Source: Prevotella sp. (GTDB lineage: Bacteria > Bacteroidota > Bacteroidia > Bacteroidales > Bacteroidaceae). Taken from it: a DNA stretch of 35,736 nucleotides. The notes beneath the pieces are model-generated. The model was not told the origin of the DNA, made no database searches, and worked only from the letters and a program-made list of their open reading frames with translations. Below are positions 26,955 to 35,661 of the stretch, in pieces. Both the position numbers and the translations under genes were made by a program. Each line of letters opens with the position of its first letter. Positions within the stretch are counted from its first letter, which is position 1. The stretch is taken from positions 1-35,736 of the forward strand of contig JAFPWS010000054.1 in the NCBI GenBank assembly GCA_017412705.1. The letters are read 5' to 3'.

Positions 26955-29048
26955 ATGAACAAGACTATACATTTTTGGCCCCTTGTGACGCTATTGTTGA
27001 TAGCCTTCAGTTTGGATTCGTGTCGCTATCAAAAGCATCTTGAGGTTCGTGCCAGCCATGCTGACAGTGCCATATTCGCCATAGGTGTCACCAAGGACTA
27101 TGAGCGCATGAGAATGGTTACTGACAGTTTTGAGATGGAGGGCGACATCACCGCCTTGAATGCCAATCGTTGGCGTGGCGTAGCCTACTATCATCAGGGG
27201 CAGTACAACATGGCTGAGCTGTGCTTTCGCAAAGCCTTGGAGAGTGACATCAAAACCAGCGAAGACCAGTTGAGCTATAATAAGGTGACCCGCCGTCTGT
27301 CTGAGCTGCTGCTTGTCAAGGGCGACTTTGAGGGCTCGCTGCGCATCGCCATTCCTGCTGTTGCCAAGATGGAAAAGACGGGTATCGGATCAGATATCGA
27401 CTACGCCATCCTGCTGAACAACATCGGTATCTGCCAGCTGCATCTGGGACGCGACCAGGAGGCCGAGGAGAGCTTCATCACAGCCCGTGGACACTATGCC
27501 AACCGTTGGCAGACCGACACTACCAGCCGTGGATTCCAGGAGGCGGTGTTAGGTACGGTGTATACCAGTCAAGCCTATATCAATACGCGTCGCTATGTCG
27601 AGTCAATCTACTGGATTGACCGCACAGAGATGCTGCTGAACATGTATCGTAAGCGTCATGACGCCCGTACGGAATACTTCGACGAGTATCAGGGCCGTAT
27701 CGAAATCATGCGTGCCATAGCCATGGAGGGACTTCACAAGTCGAAGGAGGCTGAAGAGGCCTACAAGCGGTTCCAGAAGACAGCCTATTCGCAGACAGCT
27801 GCAGGCCACATCAATGCCAACGAGTATCTGGTGGTGGCCCATCGCTACCAAGAGGCTGCCTACAATTATCGCTATCTGGACAAGGCCCTTCAGGACTGGG
27901 GTACGGAGATTACACTCGACAACATCCAGCTCTACATGCTGCCCAAGTACAGGGCTAATGCCGAGGCTGGCCGCAGAGATTCTGCCGTGGTGATTGGACA
28001 GCGCATCCTGAACCTGCTCGACTCAGCCATCACAGGCCAGAAGAATAGCGCTACCGCTGAGCTGGCTACCATCTACGATACCCAAGGCAAGGAGGCCGAG
28101 ATAGCCCGTAAGGAAGCCGACCTCTCGCAGACACGACTGGTCAGCACAGGTGTCGCCCTGGTGCTGCTAATCATCTTTTTCCTCATCTATACCCTCCACA
28201 AACGCACGGCAGCCCACCGTCTGAGAGATGCCCATGGCAAGCTGGAGGAGGCACACGGTAAGCTGGAAGACGCCCATGCCAAGCTGCAGACGGCTTACGA
28301 CCAGCTGGAGAAGACCACCAAGGCCAAGGAGCGTATTGAGAGTGAGCTGCGCATTGCCCGCGATATCCAGATGTCCATGGTGCCCAATATCTTCCCCGAC
28401 CATGAGGGTATTGACATCTATGCTGCCATGACTCCTGCCAAGGAGGTTGGCGGCGACCTGTATGGCTATCTGCTGCAGGGCGACGAGCTTTACTTCTGTG
28501 TGGGCGACGTGTCGGGCAAGGGTGTTCCTGCCTCGTTGTTCATGGCACAGGCCACCCGTCTGTTCCGTACCCTTGCCGCACAGCACATGAAGCCGGCAGA
28601 GATTTGCACCCGCATGAATGCGGCACTCACGGAGGACAATGAGCAAGGCATGTTTGTCACCCTGTTCTTAGGTCTGGTGCATCTCAGCTCTGGTATACTG
28701 GAGTTCTGCAACGCTGGCCACAATCCTCCTGTCATAGGCAGCGAGCCCCACTTCCTGGAGGTCGACTCGAATGCTCCCATTGGTCTGTGGCCAGACATCG
28801 ACTTTGTGGGCGAACAGGTAGACAACATCAAGGGACAGCCGTTCTTTGTCTATACCGACGGACTTAACGAGGCTGAGAACCCACAGCAGGAGCAGTTTGG
28901 CGACGACCGTCTGCTGGCTTTCCTGCAGAGTGTGTCTGGAAGGTCTGCCAAGTACGTTGTGGAGCAGCTTAAGGCTGAAGTGGAAAAGCATCGTAATGGA
29001 GCCGAGCCTAATGACGACTTGACGATGCTTTGCCTGAGGGTTAATTAG
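26955..29048 (+). CDS. TPR-containing SpoIIE family protein phosphatase
   Basis: A 697-residue protein. The N-terminus (WPLVTLLLIAFSLDSC) is a signal anchor or a lipoprotein signal with Cys23. Residues about 60-360 are helical TPR repeats (NRWRGVAYYHQGQYNMAELC, LNNIGICQLHLGRDQEAEES), expected in the periplasm. A membrane span at 396-413 is followed by four near-identical heptads (425-452, DAHGKLE type) forming a coiled coil, and a SpoIIE/PP2C domain from 475 with GGDLYGY, GDVSGKG (517-523), YTDGLNEA and NDDLTM. This is the usual bacteroidetal layout of a signal-receiving phosphatase that would dephosphorylate an anti-sigma antagonist. Unlike the SpoIIE protein upstream it has no HATPase domain. 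Confidence 0.92.
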   Translation: MNKTIHFWPLVTLLLIAFSLDSCRYQKHLEVRASHADSAIFAIGVTKDYERMRMVTDSFEMEGDITALNANRWRGVAYYHQGQYNMAELCFRKALESDIKTSEDQLSYNKVTRRLSELLLVKGDFEGSLRIAIPAVAKMEKTGIGSDIDYAILLNNIGICQLHLGRDQEAEESFITARGHYANRWQTDTTSRGFQEAVLGTVYTSQAYINTRRYVESIYWIDRTEMLLNMYRKRHDARTEYFDEYQGRIEIMRAIAMEGLHKSKEAEEAYKRFQKTAYSQTAAGHINANEYLVVAHRYQEAAYNYRYLDKALQDWGTEITLDNIQLYMLPKYRANAEAGRRDSAVVIGQRILNLLDSAITGQKNSATAELATIYDTQGKEAEIARKEADLSQTRLVSTGVALVLLIIFFLIYTLHKRTAAHRLRDAHGKLEEAHGKLEDAHAKLQTAYDQLEKTTKAKERIESELRIARDIQMSMVPNIFPDHEGIDIYAAMTPAKEVGGDLYGYLLQGDELYFCVGDVSGKGVPASLFMAQATRLFRTLAAQHMKPAEICTRMNAALTEDNEQGMFVTLFLGLVHLSSGILEFCNAGHNPPVIGSEPHFLEVDSNAPIGLWPDIDFVGEQVDNIKGQPFFVYTDGLNEAENPQQEQFGDDRLLAFLQSVSGRSAKYVVEQLKAEVEKHRNGAEPNDDLTMLCLRVN
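28227..28310 (+). repeat. Four tandem 21-base heptad repeats in the coiled coil
   Basis: The DNA encodes DAHGKLE, EAHGKLE, DAHAKLQ and TAYDQLE in direct succession. The three first units differ in only a few residues, suggesting recent duplication of a 21-base unit. The coiled coil links the membrane span to the phosphatase domain, and its length could vary by unit number. Confidence 0.7.
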
Positions 29049-29059
29049 AAACAATGAAT

Positions 29060-29090
29060 GAAGCCTGAGCACCAAGCCCAGGCTTCTTTT
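29060..29090 (+). terminator. Intrinsic terminator after the TPR-SpoIIE gene
   Basis: GAAGCCTGAGC and GCCCAGGCTTC form an 11-bp stem with one mismatch and loop ACCAA, followed by TTTT. It lies 12 bases after the stop codon and also faces the convergent DUF1846 gene. Confidence 0.8.
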
Positions 29091-29108
29091 ATGGTTCATC
29101 ATGCAATC

Positions 29109-30572
29109 TTACTTCTTTCTGACGGGGTCGCAGGTCAGTCCGCAGCCTAACTTCTTGAATATCTTGCGGTCTACCTCACTGAGCATCACCGTAGAGTGTA
29201 CCTGACAGCCTTGCAGCTTGGGCAACTGTTCCAGGGCACGACGGCAACGCTCGTCACTCTCGCTGACCACACTCAGGGCCACCAGCACCTCGTCGGTATG
29301 CAGACGTGGGTTCTTGGCACCCAGGTATTCCGTCTTGGTCTTCTGCACTGGCTCTATGAGGCTCTGCGGAATGAGCTTGGCCTCATGGTCTATGCCTGCC
29401 AGATGCTTGGTGGCATTCAGCAGCAGGGCAGCACAACAGCCTAACAGGGGTGAAGACTTGGCGGTAATGATTGTACCGTCTTCGAGTTCGATGGCGGCAG
29501 CGGTATGCCCGCTCTCCAGTTTCTTCTCGTAGGCCGCGGTGGTCACAGGTCGGAAGGCCGTGGTAATCTTGGCCTGGTTGAAGAGCAGACGGATCTTGCT
29601 GACTTCGTTTTCGTTGTCTGCACCGTCGGCCAATTTGTTGGTGGCGGCATAGAAACGACGGATAATCTCGTCCTTTGAAGCTTTGCAGCATACTTCATCG
29701 TCAGAGATGCAGAAACCGATCATGTTGACGCCCATGTCTGTCGGCGACTTATAGGGATTCTCGCCATAGATGCCTTCGAAGAGCGCATTCAGCACAGGGA
29801 ATATCTCGATGTCACGGTTGTAGTTGATGGCCGTCTTGCCGTAGGCTTCCAGATGGAAGGGGTCTATCATGTTGACGTCGTTCAGGTCTGCTGTGGCGGC
29901 CTCGTAGGCAATGTTCACAGGGTGCTTTAGGGGCAGGCTCCAGACGGGGAAGGTCTCAAACTTGGCATATCCGGCACGGATACCACGCTTGTTCTCGTTG
30001 TAGAGCTGGGAAAGACAGGTCGCCATCTTTCCGCTGCCAGGACCGGGAGCCGTCACGATGACAAGTTCACGGGTGGTCTCTACGTAGTCGTTCTTACCGA
30101 AGCCTTCGTCGCTGGCAATGAGCTCCACATTGGTGGGGTAGCCGTCGATGGGGTAGTGGATATAACTGCGTATGCCCATACGTTCCAGACGATGACGGAA
30201 CTGGTCAGCGGCACTCTGCCCGTTGTAGTGCGTGATGACAACAGAACCCACGTAGAAGTTACGGCTCATGAACTCGTCACGCAGACGCAGCACGTCCTCG
30301 TCGTAGGTGATGCCCAGGTCGGCACGTACCTTGTTCTTCTCTATATCCTCTGCCGACACTACGATGACTATCTCCAGCTGGTCGCGCAGCTGGGCAAACA
30401 TACGCAGCTTGGAGTCGGGCTTGAAGCCTGGCAGCACACGGCTGGCATGATGGTCGTCAAACAGCTTGCCACCTAACTCCAGATACAGCTTTCCGTCGAA
30501 CTTGGCAATGCGCTCACGGATGTGCTCCGACTGTACCTTCAAATATTTCTCGTTGTCAAAACCTATCTTCAT
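29109..30572 (-). CDS. DUF1846 domain protein (UPF0371)
   Basis: A 487-residue cytoplasmic protein matching DUF1846 along its whole length: MKIGFDNEKYLKVQSEHIRE at the start, ADLGITYDEDVLRLRDEFM, VVITHYNGQSAADQFRHRLE, and TAPGPGSGKMATCLSQLYNE around residue 175, which resembles a nucleotide-binding loop. The start at 30572 is chosen because family similarity begins there and the ATG overlaps the yidC stop as ATGA; a longer in-frame start would intrude into yidC. Biochemical function is not established. Four-base overlap with yidC points to coupled translation. The plus-strand terminator at 29060-29090 separates it from the convergent SpoIIE gene. Confidence 0.92.
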   Translation of the reverse strand: MKIGFDNEKYLKVQSEHIRERIAKFDGKLYLELGGKLFDDHHASRVLPGFKPDSKLRMFAQLRDQLEIVIVVSAEDIEKNKVRADLGITYDEDVLRLRDEFMSRNFYVGSVVITHYNGQSAADQFRHRLERMGIRSYIHYPIDGYPTNVELIASDEGFGKNDYVETTRELVIVTAPGPGSGKMATCLSQLYNENKRGIRAGYAKFETFPVWSLPLKHPVNIAYEAATADLNDVNMIDPFHLEAYGKTAINYNRDIEIFPVLNALFEGIYGENPYKSPTDMGVNMIGFCISDDEVCCKASKDEIIRRFYAATNKLADGADNENEVSKIRLLFNQAKITTAFRPVTTAAYEKKLESGHTAAAIELEDGTIITAKSSPLLGCCAALLLNATKHLAGIDHEAKLIPQSLIEPVQKTKTEYLGAKNPRLHTDEVLVALSVVSESDERCRRALEQLPKLQGCQVHSTVMLSEVDRKIFKKLGCGLTCDPVRKK

Positions 30573-32443
30573 CTTCTGCGTTGTTGCTTTTGCATCTCCT
30601 CGGCCTGCTTCTGCATGGCCTCCAGGCGGGCGGCCAGGCCAGAGGATTTCTTGGGGTTGTTCTTGTTTGCCTGATAGTTGGCCTCCAGGATGGCCAGCAG
30701 CTTCTCGTCGTCTGTCGTCTTGCGCAAGGCCCACATGATGATGGCCGAGAGCAGCAGCGAGATGAAGTAGTAGAAGTTCAGGCCGCTGGAGTAGTCATTG
30801 AAGATGAAGAAGAACATGAGCGGCATGATGTACATCATCCATTGCATCATCTTCATCTGCTCGGCTTGCTGGCCTATCATCTGGTCCTTCTGCTGGCGCA
30901 TGCTGAAATAGGTATACAGCAGCTGGGCCCCGCAGAACAGGATGCAGGTCAGCGACAGGTGGTCGCCAATGCCCCAGATGTTTTTGCTCCACTCAATGAT
31001 GGGGTCGTAGGTCGACAGGTCGGCCATCCACAGGAAGCTCTCGCCACGCAGCTGGATGGCGTTAGGCACGAAGAAGAACATGGCCAGCCAGATAGGCATC
31101 TGGATGAGCATGGGCAGACAGCCTGACAGGGGGCTGACGCCATACTTGGAGTACAGCGACATCATCTCCTGCTGCTTCTTCATCTGGTCCTCAGGCTTGT
31201 CGTATTGCTTGGTAGCCTCTTCAAACTTGGGCTTCAGCACACGCATCTTGGCGCTCGACATGTAGCTTTTCTTCACCATGGGGAAGGTGATGGCCTTCAG
31301 CAACAGGGTAATCAGTATGAGCACGATACCCATGTTCAGGCCGAAGCCTGTCAGCCAGTCGAAGACATAGAGCGTGAACCAGCGGTTTATCCAGCGCAGC
31401 AGCCACCAACCGAGGTCTACCAGCTGCTCCAGGTCCAGGTCTTTGCCGAACTGGCTCTGCTCCTCCACATCCTTGATGAGCCGGAAGTCGTTGGGACCGA
31501 TATACATCTCAAACTCTGAAGGCTTCTGACCTGTGGGGTCGAAGGCCGTCTTCATCTTGGCGTTGAAGTGCTTCAGGTAGCCTGTGCCCTTCTCGTCCAT
31601 AGTGCTTGTCAGCTGGGCATCCTTGGCGAAGTTGTCCTTCGAGATGAGAGCCACGCTGAAGAACTGGTTGCGGAAGGCTACCCAGTCGGTCTGCTCCTCG
31701 GTGTTCTCCTGCTGGTCGCCACTCTCCGACAGCTTGTCGGTGCCACCCATAGTCTCCTTATAATATATTGAGGTATAGCGGTTCTCAAACGAGTATCCCT
31801 TCTCCTGCTGGCGGCAGTGGTCGGCCCACTCTATCTCCACCTCCTTGTAGGAAGGGGCGAAGAGGCCTGCCAGCCCACGGGTCAGGAACGACAGGCTCAG
31901 CAGATAGTCCTGACCCAGACGGTAGCGCATGATGACCTGTCCGCCATTGCTGGCTGTTGCTGTCATCGTCACGGTGCTGTCCGTCTGTTCTGACGGGGTG
32001 AAGTACAGGTCGCCGGTCACAATGTTCTCCTGCTTGCCTGCCAGCATGAAGTTCAGGTTCTGGTCCTGCTCGTCAAACAGCGTCACGTCAGGCTTGTCGT
32101 CAATGCTCTTGAAGTCCTTGATGACAGCCTTGCGGATGACGCCACCCTTGGTGTCGAGTGTCAGCTCCAGCTTCTGGTTCTTTAGCGTGACCTTCTGTGA
32201 AGTACCCTGCAGGGCGGCGTGGAACAGGGCGGTGGTGTCTGCCAGCACAGCTGAGTCAAGGGCTGCCTTCACCTGCTGGTCGGTCTTTTTCTGGGCTTTC
32301 GCTGCCTGATCCTTCATCATGGCAGCAATTGAGTCTTGTTTGCGGGCGGCCTCTACCTGCTCTGCCGAGGGCTGGTTCCACCAACTGAAACCAATCAGCA
32401 CGAGGGCTATCAGGATGAAGCCGATGATAGTGTCTCTATTCAT
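30569..32443 (-). CDS. yidC: Membrane protein insertase YidC
   Basis: A 624-residue insertase that places proteins in the inner membrane alone or with SecYEG. The start MNRDTIIGFILIALVLIGFS is the N-terminal span and is followed by the large periplasmic P1 domain (to about 345). The conserved YidC/Oxa1 core then begins with FDWLTGFGLNMGIVLILITL and includes KAITFPMVKKSYMSSAKMR, GCLPMLIQMPIWLAMFF and a span around FFFIFNDYSSGLNFYYFIS. The basic C-terminus (EEMQKQQRRR) fits ribosome contact. It is divergent from the DUF3078 gene and coupled to DUF1846. The gene before it in many Bacteroidales, pyrG, is absent here. Confidence 0.96.
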   Translation of the reverse strand: MNRDTIIGFILIALVLIGFSWWNQPSAEQVEAARKQDSIAAMMKDQAAKAQKKTDQQVKAALDSAVLADTTALFHAALQGTSQKVTLKNQKLELTLDTKGGVIRKAVIKDFKSIDDKPDVTLFDEQDQNLNFMLAGKQENIVTGDLYFTPSEQTDSTVTMTATASNGGQVIMRYRLGQDYLLSLSFLTRGLAGLFAPSYKEVEIEWADHCRQQEKGYSFENRYTSIYYKETMGGTDKLSESGDQQENTEEQTDWVAFRNQFFSVALISKDNFAKDAQLTSTMDEKGTGYLKHFNAKMKTAFDPTGQKPSEFEMYIGPNDFRLIKDVEEQSQFGKDLDLEQLVDLGWWLLRWINRWFTLYVFDWLTGFGLNMGIVLILITLLLKAITFPMVKKSYMSSAKMRVLKPKFEEATKQYDKPEDQMKKQQEMMSLYSKYGVSPLSGCLPMLIQMPIWLAMFFFVPNAIQLRGESFLWMADLSTYDPIIEWSKNIWGIGDHLSLTCILFCGAQLLYTYFSMRQQKDQMIGQQAEQMKMMQWMMYIMPLMFFFIFNDYSSGLNFYYFISLLLSAIIMWALRKTTDDEKLLAILEANYQANKNNPKKSSGLAARLEAMQKQAEEMQKQQRRR

Positions 32444-32473
32444 ATATCAATTCGTTTTTTACATTTTAAGGTG

Positions 32474-32481
32474 CAAAGGTA
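32474..32481 (-). promoter_or_regulatory. -7 element for yidC
   Basis: TACCTTTG on the minus strand, 30 bases before the yidC start codon. Confidence 0.55.
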
Positions 32482-32510
32482 CGAAGAAGTGAGCAAAAAA
32501 CCAAAATAAA

Positions 32511-32543
32511 TTTGGTATTTTCTCTCTTTTTTTCGTAACTTTG
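32511..32543 (+). promoter_or_regulatory. Promoter of the DUF3078 gene
   Basis: TTTG at 32511-32514 and TAACTTTG at 32536-32543, spacer 21. The -7 element ends only 9 bases before the ATG at 32553, so the transcript would have a leader of just a few bases. It also excludes the in-frame TTG at 32541 as a start. Confidence 0.7.
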
Positions 32544-32552
32544 CAAGCAATT

Positions 32553-33848
32553 ATGAAGTACAGATACACATTATTACTGCTGGCAGGGTTGCTGATGACT
32601 ACTGGTGCCGCTGCCAAGCACAAGCCCACAAGGAATGCCAAGGCCGATATGGCTCAGGTGGTGAAAAACTATATCGACTCATTGGCCCTGCTGCGCCAGC
32701 AGCTCGACTCCATGCAGCGTGTCAACCAACAGTTGCGTCAGGAATCAGGCGACGGACGCTACCTGCGCCTCTTTGCACCCACCACGTTCTATCACTCAGG
32801 AGCCCAGAAGGCGCTGTCGCTCGCACCCAAGACCGGCGACGACGTGACAGACGCCATCGATGCTGCCCTGCTGAGCCTTTACATGCGCCGTCCTGACTTG
32901 GTGAAGAACGACGAGAGCCATCTGCAAGCCGTGGGAGGCCTGCGCAACGACGTCAACGAGGAAGTCATCCAGCAGGTAGAGCTGGTCGAGAAGGTGGCCC
33001 CCGTTCCCGAGGTGCCTGCCGAGGAGGCTCCAGTGGCCGTCGTGGTGCAGAAACCCAACTTCTGGAAGTTCAAGTTCGACGGTTCGCTGCAGTTCCTGCA
33101 GAACTTCGTGTCCGACAACTGGCACAAGGGTGGCGAGTCCAATTACTCTGCCGTCGCCAGCACCGTCTTCGAGCTGAACTATAACGACAAGGAGCGCGTC
33201 CTCTTCGACAACAAGCTGGAGATGAAGCTGGGTTTCCAGACCTCACGCTCCGATACCGTCCATAAGTTCAAGCCCAACAACGACCTGCTGCGCTATACCG
33301 GCAAGCTGGGCATTCAGGCCCATAAAAGATGGTACTACACCCTGCAGGTGCTGGCCTACACCCAGTTTTCACGAGGCTTGAAGGCCAACGACAAGAAGGT
33401 CTACTCCGACTTCATGTCACCCTTCGACCTCAACGTCGGTGTTGGTATGGAGTACAAGGTGGAGGCCCTGAACAAGCGCCTGACGGGTTCGCTCAACTTC
33501 CTGCCCCTTGACTACAACTACCGCTATGTGGGACGTTTGGCACTGGCCACCAGCTACGGACTCAAGGAGGGTGAGCATACCCTGCGCGACTTCGGCTCAC
33601 AGGTCACCGTCGACCTGGAGTGGAAGATTGCCGACCAGCTGAAGTGGAAGACACGCCTCTATGGCTTCACCTCCTACAAGCGTGCCCTGGTAGAGTGGGA
33701 GAACCTCTTCACGCTACAGGTGTCGAAGTACATCTCCGCCAACCTCTTCGTCTATCCGCGCTTCGACGACTCAGGCAAGCGCGACGACGACATGGGCTAC
33801 TTCCAGTTCCAGGAATACAGCTCGCTGGGCATCGCCTACACCTTCTGA
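32553..33848 (+). CDS. DUF3078 domain protein, probable outer-membrane beta-barrel
   Basis: A 431-residue exported protein. Signal peptide MKYRYTLLLLAGLLMTTGAA is followed by a helical stretch (YIDSLALLRQQLDSMQRVNQ) and an acidic linker, then the DUF3078 domain from about 165. That domain has NFWKFKFDGSLQFLQNFVSD, NWHKGGESNYSAVAS and a series of alternating hydrophobic strands ending in SLGIAYTF, a final aromatic residue typical of outer-membrane barrels. Function in Bacteroidetes is unknown. It is transcribed divergently from yidC and ends at a strong terminator. Confidence 0.9.
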   Translation: MKYRYTLLLLAGLLMTTGAAAKHKPTRNAKADMAQVVKNYIDSLALLRQQLDSMQRVNQQLRQESGDGRYLRLFAPTTFYHSGAQKALSLAPKTGDDVTDAIDAALLSLYMRRPDLVKNDESHLQAVGGLRNDVNEEVIQQVELVEKVAPVPEVPAEEAPVAVVVQKPNFWKFKFDGSLQFLQNFVSDNWHKGGESNYSAVASTVFELNYNDKERVLFDNKLEMKLGFQTSRSDTVHKFKPNNDLLRYTGKLGIQAHKRWYYTLQVLAYTQFSRGLKANDKKVYSDFMSPFDLNVGVGMEYKVEALNKRLTGSLNFLPLDYNYRYVGRLALATSYGLKEGEHTLRDFGSQVTVDLEWKIADQLKWKTRLYGFTSYKRALVEWENLFTLQVSKYISANLFVYPRFDDSGKRDDDMGYFQFQEYSSLGIAYTF

Positions 33849-33869
33849 CAACACTACCTTATAAATACG

Positions 33870-33907
33870 AAACAAGCACTGTCCCTTCAAAGGCAGTGCT
33901 TGTTTTT
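33870..33907 (+). terminator. Intrinsic terminator after the DUF3078 gene
   Basis: A perfect 12-bp stem AAACAAGCACTG / CAGTGCTTGTTT with a 12-base loop that can itself pair (CCTT/AAGG), then a T-run to 33907. It sits between the convergent DUF3078 and DUF1573 genes and may serve both. Confidence 0.85.
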
Positions 33908-33941
33908 GCTTTTTGCTTTTGCTATTGCTGACGGCTAACAG

Positions 33942-34331
33942 TTACTTCGCTTCCGTCATGTCGCCCTCAATATAGAGGCGTGTCATCTCTACAGCACCAT
34001 TGGAACGCACCGTTATCGACTTCTTGAAGTGGCCGGGAAACTTGCCGGCACCATTGTAAGTCACCTTGAGCTCGCCTTTCTCGCCGGGCTTCACGGGTTC
34101 CTTCGTATACTGGGGAACTGTGCATCCGCACGAAGCAATGGCTTGGTTAATGACCAGCGGCTGTTCGCCGACATTGGTGTAGACAAACGTACAAGTCACC
34201 TTGGGGTCCTTTTCTGAGAACGACCCGAAGTTGTGCGTAGTCTTCTCAAACTTAATCTGTGCAGGCTTCTGCGCCATCACGGCAGTCATTCCGCATAACA
34301 GCATGAATGACGTCACGATTAGTTTTTTCAT
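33942..34331 (-). CDS. DUF1573 domain protein, secreted
   Basis: A 129-residue protein with a signal peptide (MKKLIVTSFMLLCGMTAVMA) and one DUF1573 domain, an immunoglobulin-like fold: KFEKTTHNFGSFSEKD, CTFVYTNVGEQPLVINQ, ASCGCTVPQYTKEPVKPGEK and GHFKKSITVRSN. The SCGCT motif is diagnostic of the family. Such proteins are abundant in Bacteroidetes and lack an assigned function; a structural or binding role in the periplasm or at the surface is likely. A promoter element lies about 50 bases upstream. Confidence 0.93.
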   Translation of the reverse strand: MKKLIVTSFMLLCGMTAVMAQKPAQIKFEKTTHNFGSFSEKDPKVTCTFVYTNVGEQPLVINQAIASCGCTVPQYTKEPVKPGEKGELKVTYNGAGKFPGHFKKSITVRSNGAVEMTRLYIEGDMTEAK

Positions 34332-34379
34332 ATCTTTTCTTTTTTGGTTATATTCAGTCTTTTAGACGCTATTTGGGGA

Positions 34380-34387
34380 CAAAAGTA
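34380..34387 (-). promoter_or_regulatory. -7 element for the DUF1573 gene
   Basis: TACTTTTG on the minus strand, 48 bases before the start codon. No clear TTTG is seen at -33. Confidence 0.5.
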
Positions 34388-34564
34388 AACTAAAATTTTA
34401 ACAATGGTTCTATTTACACCTTTGTTTTTGCTTCTTTTAACAAATTTGCGCCTTTTTATTGCACATTGCCCCCTCTGTGTGCAAAAAACGTGCGCCTTCT
34501 CATTGCAATGTCTAAATAATGTTGGAAAATCGGCCTTTTCTGTCGTCTTTTCGCGAAAAATGAC

Positions 34565-34572
34565 TACTTTTG
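34565..34572 (+). promoter_or_regulatory. -7 element of the B3/B4 gene, leaving almost no leader
   Basis: TACTTTTG ends 4 bases before the ATG at 34577. As this element is centred near -7 in Bacteroidetes, transcription should begin at or next to the start codon. No ribosome site or other promoter fits better in 34332-34564, and no TTTG is seen at the -33 position. Confidence 0.55.
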
Positions 34573-34576
34573 CGCC

Positions 34577-35242
34577 ATGAAAGTTATTGTATCTGAAGAA
34601 ATCAAGCACGTTTGCCCGTCGTTTGTAGGCGCCTGTGTCGATGCCCAAGTCGTCAACACCCCCTATAGTGAGCCCCTCTGGCAGGAGATAGAAGCTCTTT
34701 GCAACAAGTTTCGCGAACAGCTGACCACCGAGTCGCTCAAGGAGATGACCAGCATAGCAGCCACCCGCCATGTCTACAAGGCCTGTGGCAAAGACCCCTC
34801 GCGCTACCGTCCGGCCTCCGAAGCCCTTATACGACGTGTCCTGCAGGGCAAGCAGCTCTATCAGCTCAACACCCTCGTCGACCTGGTCAACCTGGCCTCC
34901 ATCGCCTTTGGCTACAGCATCGGAGGTTTCGATGCCAGCCAGTTCCAGGGCGACACGCTGACCCTGGGCATAGGCCGCGAGGGCGAACCCTACGAGGGAA
35001 TAGGTCGCGGCATAATCAACATACAGGGCCTGCCTGTCTATCGTGATGCCGTAGGCGGTGTGGGTACCCCCACCAGCGACCATGAGCGCACCAAAATTAC
35101 CGATGCCACCACCCACCTGGTAGTTCTCATCAATGGTTACGATGGCGACGAGCAGCGTGTCCGTGACAATGCCGAATACATCCAGTCGCTGCTTTGCAAC
35201 TATTGCCACAGCAACGGCGGGACATACTACATCTACCGTTAA
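34577..35242 (+). CDS. B3/B4 domain protein (tRNA synthetase beta-subunit-like)
   Basis: A 221-residue soluble protein of the B3/B4 family, related to the editing region of the phenylalanyl-tRNA synthetase beta subunit but standing alone. Visible family motifs are AATRHVYKACGKDPSRYRPA (residues about 56-75), SEALIRRVLQGKQLYQLNTL, VDLVNLASIAFGYSIGGFD and GRGIINIQGLPVYRDAVGG. Standalone members are thought to hydrolyse mischarged tRNA or bind nucleic acid, but this one is uncharacterised. The whole length is compatible with a complete domain. It has a promoter ending 4 bases before the ATG, so the message is probably leaderless. Confidence 0.9.
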   Translation: MKVIVSEEIKHVCPSFVGACVDAQVVNTPYSEPLWQEIEALCNKFREQLTTESLKEMTSIAATRHVYKACGKDPSRYRPASEALIRRVLQGKQLYQLNTLVDLVNLASIAFGYSIGGFDASQFQGDTLTLGIGREGEPYEGIGRGIINIQGLPVYRDAVGGVGTPTSDHERTKITDATTHLVVLINGYDGDEQRVRDNAEYIQSLLCNYCHSNGGTYYIYR

Positions 35243-35545
35243 ACATCCCCCTCAGCTTTCAGATTGGAGGTTTTATCGCCCCCCTTGCTTCTTTCACCTA
35301 TAGGTTTCTCTCCTTGGGAGCGTGGCTTCGCAATGGAGTGGGGTGTTGCATTCACACCCTGCTGATAGCAGCCCCCTCGGTGCGGAGTGGAAGTCCGGAC
35401 GGGGCGGAGACTGTCAGAGGACGGGGCGCTGCCAGATTGCGGACGGTTCGCGACAGGGCACCGCCCGGCTCAAGAATGCCTTCATCGGGCTCAAATTTGT
35501 CAAACTGCTCAACGAAAATCTTCTCGCAAAATCATGAAATCGACC
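35243..35545. other. GC-rich stretch without a recognised gene
   Basis: No frame shows a known protein. A frame ending at 35537 gives RLKNAFIGLKFVKLLNENLL near its end, which looks protein-like but has no start context or match I know. Small hairpins are possible (GGGTGT / ACACCC at about 35341-35359, GCTGATAGCAGC at 35361-35372) and GGACGGGGCG occurs twice (35397-35406, 35419-35428). It may be a structured RNA, an old gene remnant or a genome repeat. Confidence 0.3.
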
Positions 35546-35661
35546 TTCATCCTTCACTTTTTTAGGTTAAAAGATTGTATTACAATGGTTTAAGTCATCT
35601 TTCATCCTTCATTTATCCTTCACTTTTCTTTCACTTTTCCTTCACTTATCCTTCACTTTCA
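35546..35661. repeat. Pyrimidine-rich CCTTCA repeat tract
   Basis: The plus strand carries many irregular copies of ATCCTTCAC, TTCCTTCAC and CTTTCAC, densest at about 35600-35660. Read on the minus strand the units resemble GTGAAGGA. No gene is supported here. Confidence 0.5.

Noticed and set aside
34328-35209. Long minus-strand frame opposite the B3/B4 gene
   Set aside because: It is the antisense of a well-supported gene with a recognisable family and promoter; the translation has no familiar domain.
35386-35480. Resemblance of GGAAGTCCGGAC to the conserved start of RNase P RNA
   Set aside because: The rest of the conserved core of RNase P RNA, such as the ACAGAA region and the usual length, is not found.
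35194-35565. 123-codon plus-strand frame at the end of the window
   Set aside because: It begins inside the B3/B4 gene, its translation is rich in Arg, Ser and Pro typical of non-coding GC-rich DNA, and no promoter is seen.
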